A stretch of 64,000 bases of DNA from Blastobasis lacticolella (Eukaryota > Arthropoda > Insecta > Lepidoptera > Blastobasidae). Made by a program: the position numbers and the translations under genes. Below, piece after piece: positions 1-64,000 of the stretch (within the stretch, counting starts at the first letter, position 1; every line of letters begins with the position of its first letter). The stretch spans positions 19,281,907-19,345,906 of the forward strand of contig LR990041.1 in assembly GCA_905147135.1 (NCBI GenBank), read 5' to 3'. Below the pieces are notes generated by a model that was given only the letters and a program-made list of their open reading frames with translations, was not told where the DNA came from and did no database searches.

Positions 1-17
1 GCATGTTTCCTTTGCAG

Positions 18-53117
<53,100 letters not shown>

Positions 53118-53530
53118 GTCGCGAAGGTCATACGGTATCTGTAATATATTCTGGATTTCCGACACAGGGGCTTGGGTTTCGCGGGGATATGTTGAATTTT
53201 GTGATATGTGTACATATCTACCGACCTACAACCAGTGTAAGATGAACTAGCGTCTCTATAGGTGTGTATAGTAATGTTAGCTCCGTTTATACTGGTTTTG
53301 GGTAGGTGTCGCAAGTGGTAAAGTGAGCGTTTCGAACTGTCGTTTTGGTACAATGCCTTAGTTCCGATTTTGTTTAGGTTTATATGCATCTTAGCCGGAT
53401 AGGCGTGGTGGCACTGTACCTCGAAGTTGGCATACTCACGATTACGAAGTCGCTCGCTCGCGAACAGAAACGGCCCCTTTGCCCGAATAAAAAATGGCTA
53501 CCGATCTATAGAACATGTCCCATCAAGCGA
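53118..53530 (+). other. Probable 3' UTR of MRP
   Basis: No coding signal follows the stop. A candidate poly(A) signal aataaa lies at 53486, about 370 bp after the stop; others are near 54403 and 54417. The true cleavage site cannot be decided from sequence. Confidence 0.45.
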
Positions 53531-55219
53531 ATTGCGTCACTTTAAGTACAACATTTTGTTACCTAATGCAGAGAGAGAGAGATATTCATCGGAACGGGTA
53601 GAGGTGACAAAATAATGAACTCAAATTGATTAAGACTAAAAGTAAGATACCCTCGTCGTCGATAAAGGACTCAAACATTAGTGAATATCGTTCCCGAAGC
53701 AGCTCATTCGCCGAAAATTTCGATGCAGCGTACTATCGTGCAAAACTCGCTCCTTATATCGCTTTATGGCTGCCAGCCTAAGCGTTATTGCGACTGTGCT
53801 ATTAGATTCGAAACTATTTTATTGAAATCACTTCAAAGTATTAGGTAATATAATTTGTATAAGCATAACAAATATACATCACAAAGAAAATATACCTGCA
53901 GAAGCGCCGCGCGGGTAATTTATGTACTTATAGGTTTGACCTAAGATTCCTCGATTAAAACTGCTAACTAGTATAAAGGTATCGTGATAAGAGTACGGGG
54001 AACACTTTTAGCCACCCACGAGCGCCGATCAAACGAGTACAAAATCCGTGCTAATTTCTCAGGTACTCGTATTTCGCAAACTATGAATAATCAAAATCAC
54101 TGGTACATAATTGTGTGATTGAGGGATCCGGAATGATATTGATTATTCCACAGTGATTCATTATTCCAGTTTTGTGAAATGGATCACTCACTGTAATGCA
54201 TAACGTAATGTAATGATGATAATTGCCCGACTGGAACGAATTACCTCATGGGTAGCACCGCTTGGGCCCTTGCAGTAATGCTGAACCTTCGCATGGGTGA
54301 CTATGCTAGAGACTTAAAACTTAGCCTTTTCTGGTCAATTTGAACGCGTCACAACTCTGCTAGGCTACTGCAGTTGTTCCTTGTGATAATTTTAAATACT
54401 TAATAAATGTACTTAACAATAAACTTAATAATTAGGTAAATATCTTTTGTTACATTGATTTACAAAAAAGTATTGAACGGAAATACAATAATAACGATTA
54501 CAAACTCGTGAAAATCTGTTAGGTTAATTATAAAGCTTGCTGGATCACTTCCATGCTTGTTACCTCGTAAGTAATTTTGTGTCAAAATGGGCCTTTTACT
54601 TTGCGACACTATAGATAACTCAATATAATGTGATATAGCACTTTATTGCAGTGCAGAATTAGAAATATTCCTTAAAACATCACAACTAAGAATCAATAAA
54701 TTAGAGACAATAATAACATGCAAACACACAGTATTACAGATGCAGGGTCCCATTTAGGCGGTGCTTTCCCTCCCCGTTCATATTTATCACGTAATTTGAC
54801 AGTTAACTCCGTAACAAGCCAACGGACACGTCTACGACGTAGGCTCCGCCTATTTAGCTAGCCTGTTACGTTATTCATATGGAAACCCTCGAATGCCAGT
54901 TCGATAATGTGTTCATGTTCAATTTTCTTGTTATCTCGTGTGTGTGTCGTGTGTGATCGAACACCATGCCAGCGTTTTGATCTGTATTAGTATTAGTTTG
55001 TGACTCGAATGTTCACGGGTGTAATTTTTGTTTTATGCAAAGATGTTGTTGTCTTTGGGTTGCAGAATGTCGAATTTATTTGTCACAAGTTGTAATTAAA
55101 GTTTCACATTTAAGTATTTTATACCTCTTTGTAGCGAAAGGATCCCTTTAATGCAGCTAGTATGGTTACCATAATAGAGACCTCGCTCTCAACACTTCTT
55201 AGGGAGTCGATGGTAAAAA

Positions 55220-55445
55220 CTTTGGTGGTAATCTTGGCGTTAATATCCCGGTTGTGCGAGGGCGCGTGGTCCGCCTTGACCTTGATCCAGTATTTGGAAG
55301 ATCAGATAATTGCAGTGAAGCGACTGCCATCGGACCTCCGTGACCCTGTTAACAAGGGAACCTGACCATATTGGATCATGGTTACACATACCGGTATCAG
55401 AGTCGAACCCCTTCACCATTAGACCACCGACGCTCTTATGGCAAA
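55220..55445 (-). mobile_element. tRNA-derived SINE with good promoter boxes
   Basis: On the reverse strand the head reads tggtctaatgg (A-box-like) and ggttcgactct (B box, + strand 55399-55409), then the family body, ending in the conserved gggatattaacgcc. This is the clearest tRNA resemblance in the window. Confidence 0.82.
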
Positions 55446-56424
55446 AAATTCATAATTGACAGATAATGGAATAGTTTTCTGAAAGAACATACAAACATGC
55501 TATTTCCATATTGCCAAGAAAGCAAGATAGTTAAGGATTTTGAATACTTTTCTAGACTAAAAGGTCCTGATGAGAATTTATTAACCATAAAAACTTTGAT
55601 CGTGTGGGATACGCATTATTTGAGTTTACATTTTTATATGGATTGTATGATGCATTACTCAGACCAATAATAAAAATATTGATGTTTGTTGCCTTACAAT
55701 ATTTTCGGAATGACTAAGGCCCAATTCACGCCGGACTGGCAGCGGCCGGGACGTGCCATGAGTTTTATCTCCATTAGCTCCATCCAAGCGGGCAGCCGCG
55801 CGACCACCCGATTTTTCAAGCGATACTACGCATTACCTAATGGATATGTCACCATAATGTTGTAAAAAACCACTATATTTCGACAGTTCATAGTCTACGT
55901 TAGATTATAAACTAACGGTTTTCACAATCTTACGGTATATGGCTTAGAATGGTGTGGCGGTGGAGCTGTCGGCCGTGCGCTGCCACTCCGGTGTTAACGG
56001 AGCCTAAAATAATTTAAAATGTATCATAGGTACTTATATATTTACTTCGGTAAGAGAAAACTTATGCAAGCCGCTGTTTACTTGGCGGAATGTGTGTACA
56101 TTCAGTTTTGTAGCAATAATTAGAACCTGTACTTAAAACTATATAAAATGTTACTTCAATTATTTTAGTGTATGTACGTACTTAACACTGCATTAATGTT
56201 AAAATCACTCCTAGTGCCTCGTAGTTGGTAAACATGTTATCGATTTTGCCAGTGCATACAACACTTGAAATTTAATGAGATTTAAATTTTAATATTTTAA
56301 TTCGTGACATGTGTAAATAGTAGATTTTGTTACAAGTGAGCAAAAATATTTTTTAAGGATAGGGCGTTATTTTGAATTCTGAACGAAGCGAATTAGCAAT
56401 GCGGTTGCGTCCGGGATTATAAAG

Positions 56425-56825
56425 TATAAAGGAGGCTCCAAATGTTGGCCGTGGTTCCAGGAGACTTGACCAATAAGATAATGTAGATTCGTGAAGTCTC
56501 GTACATGTTGACCATGTCTCATCTGTTTGCCATAGACAAGGCGTCCATCACTTGCTATGAACCCCGGAAATTTTGTACGATGTCGAATAACAGTCCAAAT
56601 CGATTGATTCCAAGTTCAAATGATCCAAAATGTACAATAATAAATAAACAACTCTGCTAGGCAATAGATTTACATAAAAATATGGATGTATCGACATCAC
56701 GTCGATACGTTTTTTTATCTCTAGCACATAGGAAAGAATGTAGACGGTCGATCAAAAGTCTCGCTCATTCCGGCAAAAGTTTTGCCAAAAGTTTGGGTCA
56801 AAATGTGGAGTCTCCTTAATCCTGA
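56425..56825. mobile_element. Inverted-repeat element, family F copy 1
   Basis: ggaggctccaaatgttgg at the left and aaatgtggagtctcctta at the right are imperfect inverted ends; inside are gaatgtagacggtcg and ccggcaaaagtttt. Related to 63565-63985. Confidence 0.6.
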
Positions 56826-58072
56826 GTTTTCCTTTGCTGGCAAAAGATTCAAAGTACCTAGCCCGAGGAAAAACTAATTTTGCAACCGAGTGACACACTC
56901 TACTTTTCGTTCCCCTCTATGAGAAATATAGTCTATTTCGAATATATGGGATGAAAAAATCCTTGTACTTAGGTACCTAATGCCTTATTTTATAGTATAC
57001 AGCTGTGATGATTATAACACAATTTTATAATGGCGTTGACGCAAAATGATACTTGCCGTTGAAAATAAAGCATTTAAGGTTTTAGATTCAGTTTACTCGC
57101 AGCATGTTTACATAATAAATTGCATTCGTTGCCATGTTGGTTAGTTATTCTTTGTTATTGCGAAATAATCTTGCGAAGGAGCAGTGGTCGGGTATTCCTG
57201 TAAGTAGGTACTCTTCTTAAGTAGTTATATGAATTTAATTGGAAGCTACACCACCTGTTTTTACTTCTCTAACAGTTTTATTACGTTTTCTATTAACAAT
57301 CTTCGATCAAATTTTGATTTTTGACATCATTTAATTTAATACCTAGTATGTTGTTGCATGTGTAGGTCCTACTAAGTTGTAAATTGTTTTATGCCGTTTG
57401 GTTATGTCGTACAAGTTGTGGAACTCAATCTGTAGCTCAACATTCATGGTTTCACTGCCAACTTTATACACAAACTTTTTTATTAACTCCTTAATGTCAT
57501 CCAATCGTTAACTGCCCAATAAATCCTATAGTTTTATAGGGTCTGTTTTTGCCACAAACTTTTTTGTTAAAAATGAATCCAATTATTTTTTACCGCTTGG
57601 CTTCAATAAAATGAGACTAGAAAATGATGCTACTCTGTTCTTATTTGTATAAAAAAATCCTGCCCATTAATCAAATATTAATAATATCTACAATACTTGA
57701 CCACAAGTTTACCTAAATCTCTATCATTACGAAGATTTCATTGAATTCGTAAATTTGGCGGGAAAAAGTGGTGGCAAGAATGAACCCAGACAATTACCTA
57801 CTTTGACATAAAATGTAAATTGTATTTTTGTAACTTACTTGCTGTAATAATAAATATAATCATGTGTTTTGTAAATAAAATAATACATATTACATGGATG
57901 TAGGTTTAACTTTTTATTCCTTGTTACACCTGCATTTTAACACTTTAATAACTTTTGTGATTGTTTTTCTGTTTGTGATCCGTACTTAATATCCATAAAT
58001 TACATAATTACCAATTTCATGATTTTTACCTGATTATTCAATGTTCCGTGATTATGATTTCTCCACCACAAA

Positions 58073-58212
58073 AGGGCGCTTTTGGTGCGTAAAAACTCGC
58101 AGCAAAAAGCGTTTTTGCTGCGAGCGTTAGGAACAGTAATTTCATATAACTGCTGCTGCAATGTCGCGAATACAGACTGCGAGTTCTAACGCACCAAGAA
58201 CACCCTCTGCGT
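58073..58212. mobile_element. Short MITE with inverted ends
   Basis: ttttggtgcgtaaaaactcg cagc at the left pairs with gactgcgagttctaacgcac caag at the right over about 24 bp with few mismatches. Confidence 0.65.
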
Positions 58213-59777
58213 AGGATAGGTGAAAAGTTGAATACTTCACACGAGAGTTGTGCCTTTAAATCACACACAATGCTCAGTAGTCTAGACTTGAATCTGAATC
58301 ATTAGCTACCAGACTACTTCGCAAGTTCGTGACTTAAAGTCAGCACTCGTAGCAAAAAATAACTATACAGTTGTAATAGATATCTTGCTTTACCATGTTT
58401 TGGTTTCAGAAAGATGTTCTCAATGCTTGCTTTTTGCTACTATTTGATTTAGTAGTTACAAAATAATATTTAAAACATAAGTATTTTTTGTACCAAGTAC
58501 CAAGGACCTAATTTTTATGTAAAGGAAGGCCAAATACAGGGAGAGATAAATTGTTAACAAAAGTTTGCGACCGTACCTGTGAGAGACGTCAACATGACCA
58601 GTTTGTCTACAGAAATTTTCAAAATTAAATATTTTACCTTCCTATCTAGGCAGAGCCTTGCTTTGCCTTGTTGCGATTGGTCCCTATCCCTATAGGACAA
58701 GATCAATAGAGTTAGGCGGTCAAGGCCGGCACTGTTGTTGACTATAAAATAACATTTCAAAATGGTGACACTTAGTTCTTCTTTGTGGCACTGTATTGCT
58801 AACATAACAATGTAGGTAGTTAATTTTGAAATTGTCTTTACAGTCGTCAACTTTTGTTTAATCTTTCTCGACTTTCGTTAACCTTACTTTAAGCAGCGTT
58901 GAGAACAGTAAAAAAGCAGCATTGAGACCAGTGTTCTGTAGTAATTTGCTATGTTATAAAATATAATCAACATTATAACTAATTATTTAATTCTGTATAA
59001 TTTGTATGTCAAAGATGTGAATATGTACTAAGTTTTAAGTTTTGTTACCCAAGTTTACATCTTTTAATTGTTACTGCAGCTATGGTGTACGACTCAATAC
59101 AGGTTTAGTTTAAATAAAAAGTTATTTGTATAACAATTTGTTTAATTTATCCACGGTAGTGTTAAAAACTAGGTAGTATTGTTACAGAAATCAAAATAAG
59201 ATAAGTCAAGCGCGTGACGTTGTCGCCATGTAGATGACCCGATGGTTACATATTAGAATGTCAAACTATTAGAACACACTGAGCAAATTTTGAAAGGAGT
59301 ACGAATTAAATAACATTTGAAAGAAATATGTGTCATCAAATGGACGACTGACCAAAAGTTCTATTGACTTGTCTGACTTTTATTTCTGTGTCTAGCACCT
59401 ACAATAACACAAACTTTGCTCAGTTTTGAGCTAGATGGTGCTGTGAGTCTGTCCAAGATTACATATTATTGACTACACACCCTTTTTTTGTACTAGCGAA
59501 ACCCTCATTGTAAAGAGGTAAGTCTGTCAAGTATAAGTTGGTCGCCAGTCGAGGACCTTGCCGCTCCATCGGCCATTGGCTATACCTACTCACTGCTGCC
59601 ACTTCAGTTTTGCTGATGAAGTGAAGTATAGGAGTAACAAATTAAATGCAATCATATTTGCTTTCTTATATGATTGAAATCGGTATACCGAAATAAATAA
59701 CACCGTGTGGCATAGCAACTACATAACAAGCGTCCAATGGCGCCGCCCCGTAAGCTTCCGCGCGGTGCGGCCTGTAT

Positions 59778-60137
59778 GCGAGCGGCCACACAGAAAAGAC
59801 GTAAGACGCAGACGCGGCGCCTGTTCAATTTACTTTCATATAAAATGTATAGAAACGTCGCGACGCAAAACATACAGCAAAGACAGGACGCGGACGCGTC
59901 GCAGACACGACTTAAAACATACAGAAAGAACGGCACGGGCGCGCCGCAGGCGAGAGCGGTGGTGCGGCGGGGCGCGGGGGCCGGGCCTCGCCCGCAGCGC
60001 TTGCTGTCCTTGTCTTGCCTACGCTCTTGACTAGTCCGCGACGGCGCCGCGTCCGTGCCCTGTCTTTTCAGCATGTTTTAAGTCCCGTCTGTGCCCCGTC
60101 CGCGACGTGTCTGCGTCTTTTCTGTGTGGCCGCTCGC
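59778..60137. repeat. GC-rich long inverted repeat
   Basis: gcgagcggccacacagaaaa gac (59778) is the exact reverse complement of gtcttttctgtgtggccgctcgc (60115-60137), the pairing continuing inward imperfectly through gacgcagacgcg against tgtctgcgtc. A second, shorter inverted repeat follows at 60194-60296. Confidence 0.85.
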
Positions 60138-60193
60138 TAAGAGACGCCGACCAACGGCAAGGTGACCACCTATAGCTACAGGTATCGGTCATA

Positions 60194-60296
60194 AATAATG
60201 CGCATCGGCTAGTTTCAGCTTCGTATTTATTCACGTGCAACCGAGACCGACGATCTACGAAGCCGAACTAGTCGATGTGCATTATTATAGTATTTT
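60194..60296. repeat. Second inverted repeat
   Basis: aataatgcgcatcggctagt pairs with actagtcgatgtgcattatt, with two mismatches in 20. Confidence 0.8.
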
Positions 60297-60606
60297 TACC
60301 GGCCGATAACTGTACATTTAAGAACACATTAAAGGTTAACGAAACACAACTAGTCAATCCCCTTTGAGATGTAGGCTTATCTCTCGAAGGCCCCAGTGTC
60401 GTTTCGGTTTTGAGAATACCAGTGCAGCATGATCCTATCGAGCAGCATAGTATGGTCAGTCATCAAGTTATACAAATTCAACAATAATACAATGTAAATC
60501 AAACTATGTATGAACTTTCATGCTCATAATAGGTTACTTAGGCCTACTTTCTTAGGCCGTAGACCTCAGGGTAAGCAGGTTAAAATGATGAAGAGTAGAC
60601 TGTATA

Positions 60607-61944
60607 ATTTTTTTTTTCTTTCTTTCTTTTAACTATCTGCCATCAGCCATTGGCTATAATCAGATTATATGGACTTTGGAGGATGTACATCCACTGACAT
60701 ATCATCCCATATGATTGCCTTATATTGAGGCCAGTCTGGGTCTTTTGAGACGATTTATGTCCTCAGTGTTGTTTCTTAGGCAGCGTTGCCAGATGGTACC
60801 CTTTGGTACGGTTTACGTACTATTTGGCTGACTGTCGTACCTTTGGCGTACTTTGCTCCACATCGTACTATTTAGTACGTTTTTATAAAATGCTAAATTT
60901 AGCTGAGGGGGTTGGTCACTTCACCTTTCCTATTTGCAAAATACTGTATAATAATGGAAGGAAGGGTTGATTTTGGCCAGCGGCAACAAAATAACGTCAT
61001 TTTATTTACTAAAAATCACCCCCCCTCAAGGCCGATAAAATATAGAAGATAAGGTAAATCGTAACTTTTTAGCCATTTTCGTACTATTTTAAGAGCCCAG
61101 ACGTACTTTTTTGGAAACTACTGCTGGTAACACTGTTCTTAGGTCATTTGCCAGTTTATTGACATGTGTTTCCAGTCGATACTTGTATGAATTATAGCAC
61201 TTTGTTATTTCTTGCTTGATTGTAGCCATTTCCAGGTATTCATGCACTTCACTTGTTTTGATAAACCAAGGGGAATTAGTAATAATTTTCAACGCATTGT
61301 TCTGGAATCTCTGCAGAGTATCAATATTTGAGTGGCTTGCCGAACCCCAAAGCTGGATTCCATAGCACCAATTTGGTTTTATAATTGATTTATAGATAAG
61401 TACTTTGATTTCTAGAGACAAATTTGATTCCCTGCCAATCAACCACTTCAAGTCCATGAACTTCCTGTTGGCCTGATCTCTTTTTGATTTTATGTGATGT
61501 TGCCGTGTTAGTCTCCTATCTAGGTGCATTTCCAAGTACTTTATTGTATCTGTGTGTGGTAAAGTGGTCTCATTCAGTTGTACAGGTGGGCAATTACCCC
61601 TACGCAAAGCAAAGGTTATATGATTGGATTTTGTCTCACTAACTCTTATCCTCCGTTTCTTCAACCAGGCATTGATTTTATTTAAATGGGCTTGAAGCAT
61701 TTGGTAAGCCGTAGTGGGATGATCGCTGTACGCAATCACTGCAGTGTTGTCGGCATATGTTGCAGTGAGTATGCCGTCTGTCTGTGGGTAGGTCTGCTGT
61801 GTAGATATTATACAGTACAGGACCGAGAACAGAGCCCTGCGGAACTCCAGCATGTATTTCATGAAATTTAGACAAATGATTTTCTGTCTCCACTTGGAAT
61901 AATCTAGTGAAGATAGGATTTTATCAGCATGTAAATGGAGTTGA
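60607..61944 (-). mobile_element. 5'-truncated Jockey-like LINE with 25-bp target duplication
   Basis: On the - strand it encodes a reverse-transcriptase fragment: GVPQGSVLGPVLYNIYTADL in one frame, then after a frameshift near 61795 ILTATYADNTAVIAYSD and KINAWLKKRRIRVSETKSN. The catalytic YADD reads YADN here. The poly(A) end appears as a T run at about 60609. An identical 25-bp sequence flanks it at 60582-60606 and 61945-61969. The end of the frame is interrupted by a hAT-like insertion (60781-61135). The copy is dead. Confidence 0.88.
60781..61135. mobile_element. hAT-like MITE nested in the LINE, 355 bp
   Basis: Ends cagcgttgccag and, on the other strand, cagtgttaccag (10 of 12 match) are flanked by the 8-bp duplication ttcttagg (60773-60780 and 61136-61143). 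Many gtac-containing words lie inside. Removing it joins the LINE frame NDLR to NNTEDINRLKRPRLASI. Confidence 0.88.
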
Positions 61945-61969
61945 AAAATGATGAAGAGTAGACTGTATA

Positions 61970-62652
61970 TTTGAATTAATTTAATTCATTGAACAAAGAA
62001 TTACAATGGTATTGAGAGGCTGCTGATCCTTGTGAAAGATTTGTGAATTTTTAAATATTTGATTTACTGACAATAGGGTTAGGGAAAGGTAGTTATAATG
62101 TACAGCGTTCGTGTACAAAGTTTGTATACAAAAATATACAAATTAAAAAATTTAATTATTAATATATTTTAATGGTTTTACTAAATCTGAACTATAGGGA
62201 ACCCGCTGTAAGTATGATATAACGACAGATACAAAACAAAATTAATCTCATATGCCAGAAACCTTGATATCACTCAGTCCTGCGCTCACAATTGTGTAAA
62301 GGACATAATCGTCTGTGAGTGGCCATCATCATCTGTAATGCTCATCACATGAAAGAGGTTCAATAAAAAAGTTGTGCATGTAACAATGAGTAGTTAACAT
62401 CCACCGCCATTTTTTGACACTCATTTTTATAATGAATAAATGCAGATATTGAGCAAATAGCAAAAGCCGCTATCACTTCGAGGTCCATCTTTAACAGAAA
62501 ACAATGAGTAAATGAACAGTGTTGCTTGTGTAGACACCAAGCCATGATCGAAGCATTGATGGCCACTTTTGTTAATTGCCCATTATGGGCCATTGTGAAG
62601 AGGCACCTTTATATTTTTTACAAAAACTGGCCTGATTAGTATATGTTTGTAA
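61970..62652. other. Region 3' of the COMMD8-like gene
   Basis: AT-rich and without a supported gene; part is probably the 3' UTR of the - strand gene. A 77-codon frame at 62360-62593 (-) shows no similarity I recognise. Confidence 0.5.
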
Positions 62653-63290
62653 TCAATCATTAACATGGTTTTCTAAAAGTGTAATGATTTTGCTTAACAT
62701 ATCTTTGTTGACATCATAAACTCTCTTTTTATTCAGTCCATCAGTATCAATAGTAGGTAAGATAAGTTGCAACAATGAATAACGCATAGTTTTTAATTCA
62801 TTTGTTCCCAGCACTAGCTTTATCAGCCAATTAAAATCTGTTATTGTTTCCCCATAAGCACTGTTGTGCTGCATTAGAGCTGAATATAATAAAATTGACT
62901 TCTTCTTTTCAATAATGGCAAGGAGTTCTTTCACTCGTTCTTGATCCCAATTTCTGCTTTGCAATGATTCTGCTACTTTGCCCAAATCATATTCACAATC
63001 TTGAATCATTTTTTTGAAATCATCTTTTACAGTTTGTAATATGTTAGGATCGATGTCACAATTGTAATTTTGTTTGCGACTATACATATCAGTCAAAAGT
63101 TCCTCCCATACCTGAAACACAATTCATTTTTTTTCCATTCAGAGTAAGAAAATGGGAAAGCCTTCCGTGGAAGTTTAAAGCATTGTAAAAAACAACATAC
63201 AGTACAGATTGATCTAATGTCTCTAGTGATAGAGCCAGTACTTACAGAAGTGAAAATATCAAGTGATTCTATCTTGAAAATGACATCCAT
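62653..63290 (-). CDS. COMMD8-like COMM-domain protein, two exons
   Basis: COMM-domain proteins form the Commander/CCC complex, which works with retriever and WASH in recycling membrane proteins from endosomes. The main exon, 63111-62653, starts after acceptor tgtgtttcag with VWEELLTDMYSRKQNYNCDI and ends with a COMM domain: TDFNWLIKLVLGTNELKTMR, YSLLQLILPTIDTD, and KDMLSKIITLLENHVND. The pattern DF-W-KL-L and the final helix resemble COMMD8 most. A candidate first exon, 63290-63246, has donor gtaagt and joins in phase 0, giving 167 residues against about 183 in vertebrates. The start is uncertain: the frame stays open upstream to an ATG at 63452, and further 5' exons are possible. The gene is convergent with MRP. 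Confidence 0.72.
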
Positions 63291-63564
63291 ATCGTAAATT
63301 TTTATGACAAATTTTGTATTTGTTGAATTTGATGCACTTTTATAGATAATTAAAAAAGCAAGCAAGAAGCAAACAATCGGATGGGGAGTTAATTCTGACA
63401 GCTTGAAAAAACTTGATATGGCGTTACGAATGGATTGGCAAAGACGCACCAAACGGGAACAGCCATCAGTACAGGGGGGCGACCGCCTAACTCGAATTGA
63501 ACGTCGCCATCTTTAACCAATACCTATAGAAGACGTCACGGTTTCTATTTGTACTCGTAGGCTC

Positions 63565-63985
63565 TACTCAGCGCACTCCACATGTGGACAGTTCCGCGGG
63601 AACACGAGAATGTAGAGGAAGTATTTGCCTATATTCGTGTAGTCCCGTGCATGTTTGGCATGTCTCGCCTATTTCATAGACTAAGTAGATATAGTTTGTT
63701 GTCGTCTCGATACGATCGATTTTATATTTATATTCCTAGCGCTTTTTCCCGTAACAGGTTCGGGGTACACTTGACCATGATCCAGGATATTAGTAGATCA
63801 AGTAATTACAGTAGAGCAGCTGCCATCACCTCTGTGACCCTATTTACAGCAGATTAGCGATATTACACCGATGAATCGATATAATATCGAAGCATTTTAC
63901 ATCCACCACATCCCTAATAGGCAAGAATGTAGAGGTTCGACCGGTCCCGGCAAAAGTTTCGGCGGACATGTGGAGTACGCTGGCC
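63565..63985. mobile_element. Inverted-repeat element, family F copy 2, with SINE inside
   Basis: cagcgcactccacatgtgg at the left and acatgtggagtacgctgg at the right are inverted ends; gaatgtagaggt and cggcaaaagtttcgg match copy 1. A reverse SINE fragment (63770-63855; gatccaggatattag, ctctgtgacccta) sits inside. It lies just upstream of the COMMD8-like gene. Confidence 0.65.
63770..63855 (-). mobile_element. tRNA-derived SINE fragment, reverse orientation
   Basis: Carries ttgaccatgatccaggatat, agtaattacagtagagcagc and tctgtgaccctatt. Confidence 0.72.
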
Positions 63986-64000
63986 AACGCTAAAACTCGC

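Larger units (their letters stand above)
53531..59650. other. Intergenic region, mostly unrecognised
   Basis: AT-rich, no gene recognised. It holds a SINE (-) at 55220-55445, an inverted-repeat element at 56425-56825, a MITE at 58073-58212, and a short repeat at 59335-59460 (tgtgtcatcaaatggacgac, seen also at 7760; aactttgctcagttttgagc). I see nothing at 53900-55150 or 56830-58030. Confidence 0.55.

Noticed and set aside
61089..61862. A host gene on the - strand
   Set aside because: The sequence is a LINE reverse-transcriptase fragment with flanking target duplication and poly(A) end.
62360..62593. A 77-codon - strand frame downstream of the COMMD8-like gene
   Set aside because: No recognisable domain; likely 3' UTR or chance.

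Overview
The window is animal DNA, most likely from a moth or butterfly. The evidence is one large, intron-rich gene for an insect-type multidrug-resistance protein, GC-rich exons set in AT-rich introns, and many small transposable elements of lepidopteran type: tRNA-derived SINEs, short 3' tails of LINEs, TA-, TTAA- and 8-bp-target DNA elements, and RTE and Jockey fragments. There is no sign of prokaryotic gene organisation.

Positions 18-53117 (+ strand) hold 26 recognisable exons of an ABCC full transporter of the MRP1 type. The first part of TMD0 lies upstream of the window; the stop codon is at 53115-53117. All splice phases join. Using one exon from each alternative pair, the window encodes about 1396 residues: end of TMD0 and L0 linker (exons 1-2), TMD1 (3-8), NBD1 (9-12), acidic/serine-rich linker (13-14), TMD2 (15-20), NBD2 (21-24). 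Two positions have two alternative exons each: 7a/7b (end of TM10 to TM11) and 17a/17b (TM13 and the following cytoplasmic loop). This resembles the mutually exclusive exons described for Drosophila MRP. At exon 17, using both exons would break the reading frame.

The most unusual feature is tandem amplification of exon edges, seen at three NBD exons. (1) The 3' end of exon 21 (NBD2 Walker A), with its splice donor and 32 bp of intron, is repeated as a 124-bp unit about 21 times at 46776-49362, followed by two decayed copies. (2) The 5' end of exon 9 (start of NBD1), with its splice acceptor and 45 bp of intron, is present about 12 times in a ~77-bp array at 24589-25496. (3) The 3' end of exon 10 is followed by two decaying partial copies, near 28010 and 28211. 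The first two put many near-identical splice sites in competition within one gene.

The introns hold a rich set of mobile elements, several with clear target-site duplications: a hAT-like element 26 bp after the exon 5 donor, an RTE tail nested in a palindromic element in intron 6, and MITEs with perfect terminal repeats. From 53118 to 62652 the DNA is intergenic, with a 5'-truncated Jockey-like LINE (25-bp target duplication) that was later hit by a hAT-like MITE. On the - strand at 62653-63290 a small COMMD8-like gene faces the transporter tail to tail.
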